DNA of 10,428 nucleotides from assembly GCA_038231495.1 (NCBI GenBank), contig JBBRLG010000249.1, positions 1 through 10,428 on the forward strand. The letters run 5' to 3'. Position 1 is the first letter of the stretch. Every line of letters starts with the position of its first letter. The notes under the pieces were generated by a model. The model saw only the letters and a list, made by a program, of their open reading frames with translations. It was not told the DNA's origin and searched no databases. Origin of the DNA: JBBRLG01 sp038231495 (lineage in GTDB: Bacteria; Planctomycetota; Planctomycetia; Gemmatales; Gemmataceae). The translations under genes were made by a program, and so were the position numbers. Below, piece by piece: positions 7,628 through 10,428 of the stretch.

Positions 7628-9054
7628 GGTTGTTTCCCTTCTGCCGGCAGGGCGGCGGGGCCAAGCGGCCACTGGTCTTCAAGCATCAGCCCGGCGATCT
7701 CACTGGCAGCCCGCCACGTCTCGCCAAGCGAGCGGACCTGTTCCAGTTCCGCTTCGGCGACGGTTCGCTGTGCAGCAAGCACGCGGAGATACTCGAACTG
7801 CCCGCCCTGGTAGGCTTTTAGCGACAGTTTGTAGGTTTCCTGGGCCTTGGGGAGAATGGCGGTCCTGTACCGCTCGGCCCGTTTCCGCGCGGCGGCATAG
7901 GTGCCGAACGCGGTGGCGAGCCGGTTGACAAGGTCGTTCTGCACCCGCCCGACCTGGTTGACCGCCTCGCCGACCTGGGCCTTGGCCGCGAGGATGTTGC
8001 CCTGATTCTTGTTCCACAACGGGATAGGCACGCTGACGCCGATGTCCCAGTCGTTGGAGCGGTTCTGATTCTGGCGGGTGTATCCGGCCCCGACCGTGAC
8101 GTTCGGGATTGGCTCGACAGTGGCCCGCCGCAGGACAAGTTGGGCGCGTTCGACCCCGACCTGGGCCGACCGAAGTTCAGGATGGATGCCGAGGACGTAC
8201 ACACGGACCTGATCGAGGTCGTAATCGGGCAACAAAATGCCGAGGTCTCCGACAAGTCGGACGATGGGCATGTCCTGGACGCCGACGCTCGCGGCCAGTT
8301 TCCGGTACGCCGCCGGCAACGCCCGTTGGGTCGCTTCCAGTTCCGCCCGGTAGCGTTCCAGGTCAACTTCGAACTGCACCACATCAAGCCGGGCGGCCTC
8401 CTTCGCCTTCAGCAGCTTCTCGGCATTCCCGACCGACTGCTCGGCCAGCTTCACTAGGCCAGTGAGAATCTCGGCCCTCCGTTCGAGTGTCATCGCCTCG
8501 AAGAACGCCTGTCGCACTTCGGTAAAGACCTGATAACGCTCGGCCACGAGGTTCAAGGTCGCCTGATCGACTTCCCTGAGTGCGGCGGCTTTGCTCAGGC
8601 CGAGTTTGTTCGCGGTGACGATCTCCTGCGCGGTGTAGGCCGTCCAGATGCCGCCCGGCCCAGTGCGGTCGCCCAACTCGTTGCCGGTGACGTTGAAGGT
8701 CGGGTTCGGATACAGCCCGGCCTGGACCGCCCGGCCTCGGGCCGTGTCGATGGCCCAGCTTACTTGGGCCAGGCGCGGGTTGCGTTCGAGTGTCAGACCG
8801 ATCAGGTCCGGCAGCCCCACGGCCTGGGCGTTTTCGGTGCCGGGTGCTGGCTCCTTGTTGAGCTTCTTCGGAGGCGGCAACTCCTCGTCGTCCTTCTTGT
8901 CGGCGGCGAAGTACCCGGCCTGCACCACAGCGGGCTTGGGGGTGTTGACGATGCCGGCGCGTGTCGCCGGGGTGAAAGATTCTCTTGGAATCGAGCATCC
9001 AGCCAGGGCAAAGCTGGTCAGCGCGAAGAAAATGGAAGCCGGGTACGCACGCAT
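7624..9054 (-). CDS. czcC: Outer-membrane efflux channel lipoprotein (CzcC/TolC family)
   Basis: This is the outer-membrane exit duct of the RND complex. The ATG at 9054 gives 476 residues and is preceded by a strong GGAGG at 8 bases. From there the protein begins with a signal peptide ending in the lipobox LAGC, with lipidated Cys20. The frame stays open a further 18 codons upstream, but that extension would bury the signal peptide. After a variable linker (about 21-75) come two outer-membrane-efflux-protein repeats. The first has LGLTLERNPRL-like sequence (86-95), QAGLYPNP (111-118) and long amphipathic helices with coiled-coil character (about 160-250). The second starts at HPELRSAQVGVERAQ (291-305) with SVPIPLWNKNQG (341-352) and ends at about 460. 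Length and architecture are normal for the family. It is the first gene of the tight C-B-A cluster. Confidence 0.92.
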   Translation of the reverse strand: MRAYPASIFFALTSFALAGCSIPRESFTPATRAGIVNTPKPAVVQAGYFAADKKDDEELPPPKKLNKEPAPGTENAQAVGLPDLIGLTLERNPRLAQVSWAIDTARGRAVQAGLYPNPTFNVTGNELGDRTGPGGIWTAYTAQEIVTANKLGLSKAAALREVDQATLNLVAERYQVFTEVRQAFFEAMTLERRAEILTGLVKLAEQSVGNAEKLLKAKEAARLDVVQFEVDLERYRAELEATQRALPAAYRKLAASVGVQDMPIVRLVGDLGILLPDYDLDQVRVYVLGIHPELRSAQVGVERAQLVLRRATVEPIPNVTVGAGYTRQNQNRSNDWDIGVSVPIPLWNKNQGNILAAKAQVGEAVNQVGRVQNDLVNRLATAFGTYAAARKRAERYRTAILPKAQETYKLSLKAYQGGQFEYLRVLAAQRTVAEAELEQVRSLGETWRAASEIAGLMLEDQWPLGPAALPAEGKQP

Positions 9055-9268
9055 AGTCACCACCTCCGCGTCATGCAGAGCGCTAAATTGTCGAGGTCCG
9101 TGGGTCATTCAGCCGAGCGTGCTGCCCGGTCGAGACGAAGGAGTTGTTCGGGATTGCGGAGGCGACCGCTTACCGCAGCGGTGTGCGCCAACGACGGAAA
9201 CGCCGCGCGAAAAGAGACGGGACGGATACGCAAGGCGCGCGTCGGACCGTGAGCGCGGCGAGAGGCGC
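9055..9268. other. Spacer between His-rich gene and channel gene
   Basis: These 214 bases hold the channel gene's Shine-Dalgarno (GGAGG, about 9063-9067). A short inverted repeat lies at ACCGCT 9165-9170 and AGCGGT 9177-9182, without a T-run. I see no convincing promoter or gene. The spacer may be a long leader within one transcript, or may hold a second start of transcription that I cannot resolve by eye. Confidence 0.4.
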
Positions 9269-9772
9269 TTAGATGAGCAGCGCGAGGTGCCGGATGTAGA
9301 GAGGGCAGAGAACCCGTGTTAGAGGCGGCGGGTAGCCGCAAACCACCGGTTGAGTCGGCGGACCATCCCAGGCGGCAAGCAGGATCGAGTCGGCGGCGAT
9401 CCACCACGTCGGAGAGGCGACCTCTTCATCGACCTGAGAACGCTCTACGACCGCAGCATCAACGGCGGAAATGAAGACGGCGTCCGAGTCGTGCTCGTGT
9501 TCGGACAACGGCTCGGGGTTTGGCGTCGGCTGCGTTGTTCCCGGCTCAGGAGCGTCATCCCCATCGTCGTGATGATGATGGTGACCGCCTGGGCCGTGGT
9601 GATGATGACCGGATTCGTGACCGGGACGAGCCGAAGCGGAATTCGTGTGAAAATGCGGACGTAGATCGTGTCCGGCGGGCTGGTTTCCCCCGTGCGCGTG
9701 GCCGAGCGCGGCAACTGACTGGGTCAGCAGCACGCATGGCAACAGGAGTAAGGACACGAAACGACGGTACAT
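9269..9772 (-). CDS. Secreted His-rich protein, putative periplasmic metal binder
   Basis: This 167-residue protein has an N-terminal signal peptide (basic YRR, then a hydrophobic run to about residue 20, likely cut near SVA or AALG). A His/Asp/Gly-rich region follows (about 25-95) with runs of four His (56-59) and five His (64-68), the latter followed by DDGDD. I count 18 His in all, nearly all between 25 and 94. The C-terminal half is ordinary sequence with WW at 123-124, Cys145 and Cys156, and ends in LYIRHLALLI. His runs like this bind Zn, Ni, Cu or Co in known proteins, so a periplasmic metal buffer or sensor is plausible. The start has GAGG about 7 bases upstream. It reads in the same direction as the channel gene and precedes it by 214 bases, so it probably opens the efflux operon. 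I recognise no named family. Confidence 0.75.
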   Translation of the reverse strand: MYRRFVSLLLLPCVLLTQSVAALGHAHGGNQPAGHDLRPHFHTNSASARPGHESGHHHHGPGGHHHHHDDGDDAPEPGTTQPTPNPEPLSEHEHDSDAVFISAVDAAVVERSQVDEEVASPTWWIAADSILLAAWDGPPTQPVVCGYPPPLTRVLCPLYIRHLALLI

Positions 9773-9812
9773 GCAATCCTCTTCGGCACGAAACCCCTTA
9801 CCAGTTTAACCA

Positions 9813-9824
9813 TTCCGGCCGGAA
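9813..9824. promoter_or_regulatory. 12-bp perfect palindrome upstream of the His-rich gene
   Basis: TTCCGGCCGGAA is a perfect 12-bp palindrome centred about 46 bases before the His-rich start codon. A TAAACT resembling a -10 box follows it on the minus strand (9803-9808), so the palindrome would sit where a -10/-35 spacer falls, as with MerR-type operators. I find no good -35. Promoter and operator function are inference from position and symmetry. Confidence 0.35.
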
Positions 9825-9912
9825 AAGCCAGATCGACTGTTCGCAACGCTCCATCCTGCCCAGGTTCTGGACGGCAGTATTGCTGACTCACGCAGCCTAC
9901 CGCGACCTGGAA

Positions 9913-10158
9913 TCATGTTGGGCCGGGGCCGTCATTCTTCTGCTGCCGCTCGCGCAGTATGCGTGCCTGGAGAGACAAGGCAGATAATTCCGGCGCTCGT
10001 GCTGCTTCAGCCTGCTGAATGTCAACTTGTGGATCGGCGGCTTCGGAACCGGCCTCCTGCCGGCGGCGGATGCGTGCGGTGAGGGGTTCCTCGGCGGTGG
10101 AGTGCTTCTGCCGTCGGCGCTGCGGCGGCGGGGGTGGTAGTTTCTGTTGATTTTTCAT
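9913..10158 (-). CDS. Hypothetical small basic protein (81 aa), frame B of an ambiguous locus
   Basis: From the internal ATG at 10158 this frame gives 81 residues: a Pro-rich start (KLPPPPPQRRRQ), then a charged helical stretch with EEPLTARIRRRQEAGSEA and a tail ending in LQARILRERQQKN. There is no signal peptide or membrane segment. The frame also extends upstream to an ATG at 10212. Neither ATG has a good Shine-Dalgarno. Many codons in the middle are GC-rich at the third position, which supports coding, but low complexity weakens the case. It overlaps a competing frame that has a much better start. I do not recognise it. Confidence 0.35.
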   Translation of the reverse strand: MKNQQKLPPPPPQRRRQKHSTAEEPLTARIRRRQEAGSEAADPQVDIQQAEAARAPELSALSLQARILRERQQKNDGPGPT

Positions 10159-10180
10159 CCGGTGAGCGTTTACGTGACAT
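10022..10180 (-). CDS. Hypothetical small protein (52 aa) with strong ribosome site, frame A
   Basis: The ATG at 10180 has GGAGG five bases upstream, the best translation start in the right-hand region. The product begins MSRKRSPDEKSTETTTPAAA and continues into an Arg/Pro-rich low-complexity tail that stops at 10022. The N-terminal part looks protein-like; the tail looks like an out-of-frame reading of the overlapping frame B. One explanation is a single gene broken or joined by a frameshift near 10085-10110. The Shine-Dalgarno lies in the 16-base loop of an inverted repeat (10173-10178 with 10195-10200). Confidence 0.3.
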   Translation of the reverse strand: MSRKRSPDEKSTETTTPAAAAPTAEALHRRGTPHRTHPPPAGGRFRSRRSTS

Positions 10181-10428
10181 GCGGTCCTCCAGTGGTCACG
10201 GGGGCCAATCATTAACTACTATTAAGAAAGATATTAACACATTTCCATGTAGCCTCGCAATAGGTTGAGTGCGGGTTTGCGAGTGTCGATCACTACTGTC
10301 CCGTTGAGCAATTGAGTAATCGGTAGAAACCAAGGACCGGAAACAGGTTATGGCGGTTTCTCAGCTGTAGCGATTTCAACTTGGTCGGCTGCATTCTGGT
10401 AGTCTTTTCCACAGAAAACCGTGGAAAG
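10181..10428. other. AT-richer non-coding stretch at right edge
   Basis: Apart from the ribosome site described for the small gene, I see no gene here. The stretch 10205-10255 is clearly AT-richer than the rest of the window and could hold a promoter for the minus-strand small gene. A 6-base inverted repeat (GAAACC 10326-10331, GGTTTC 10355-10360) and the end hairpin are the only other structures noticed. Confidence 0.4.
10405..10427. repeat. Inverted repeat with DnaA-box-like 9-mer at window end
   Basis: TTTCCAC (10406-10412) and GTGGAAA (10421-10427) form perfect 7-base arms around an 8-base loop. The left arm is part of TTTTCCACA (10405-10413), which differs by one base from the E. coli DnaA box TTATCCACA. 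The window ends one base later, so I cannot tell whether this is a lone hairpin or the edge of a repeat cluster. Confidence 0.35.

Noticed and set aside
7628..7672. 15-codon N-terminal extension of the adaptor
   Set aside because: It lies inside the channel gene and would place Arg-rich sequence before the signal anchor. The ATG at 7627 has a strong ribosome site and an ATGA overlap.
9055..9108. 18-codon N-terminal extension of the channel protein
   Set aside because: It would bury the lipoprotein signal peptide, and the GGAGG fits the ATG at 9054.
9165..9182. Stem-loop between the His-rich and channel genes as a terminator
   Set aside because: Six-base arms without a T-run; too weak to claim.
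8648..9322. 224-codon plus-strand frame across the channel gene start
   Set aside because: Antisense to the channel gene's well-supported N-terminal half and to the end of the His-rich gene; no recognisable domain.
9565..9620. Simple GTG/GAT repeats resembling a short tandem repeat array
   Set aside because: These are the His and Asp codons of the His-rich protein; no spacer-repeat pattern of a CRISPR array is present.

Overview
The window is a GC-rich stretch, roughly 60% by eye, in which every gene I can support lies on the minus strand. It reads right to left as one metal-efflux island. The layout, the lipoprotein style and the His-rich leader gene suggest a planctomycete, possibly Gemmata-like. 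No rRNA or housekeeping gene is present to confirm this, so the taxonomic guess is inference only.

In transcription order: a secreted His-rich protein (9772-9269); then a complete three-part RND heavy-metal efflux system, made of an outer-membrane lipoprotein channel (9054-7624), a periplasmic adaptor (7627-6215) and an inner-membrane RND pump (6202-2774); then a small lipoprotein with a His-containing GPxGG domain (2724-2224); and finally a P1B-like metal-transporting ATPase (2030-156). The channel and adaptor genes overlap by four bases (ATGA). Adaptor to pump is 11-12 bases and pump to lipoprotein 49 bases, so these four form a tight operon. The His-rich gene lies 214 bases upstream of the channel, and the ATPase follows a 193-base gap, so each end may have its own promoter. 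A likely division of labour is that the ATPase moves metal from cytoplasm to periplasm, the His-rich protein and lipoprotein bind it there, and the RND complex exports it across the outer membrane. The metal cannot be read from the sequence.

Three things stand out. The pump carries an insert of about 85 residues in its first periplasmic domain that resembles the separate small lipoprotein of the same operon. The ATPase has SPA-E where CPC-A is usual in metal ATPases, and it has no N-terminal metal-binding domain. Perfect palindromes sit upstream of both the His-rich gene (12 bp) and the ATPase (13 bp), yet no metal regulator is encoded here.

Beyond the His-rich gene, 9773-10428 has no secure gene. 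It holds a small Arg/Pro/Ala-rich coding candidate whose best start and best downstream frame disagree, an AT-richer stretch, and a hairpin at the window end containing a DnaA-box-like 9-mer. The left 155 bases hold no confident gene.
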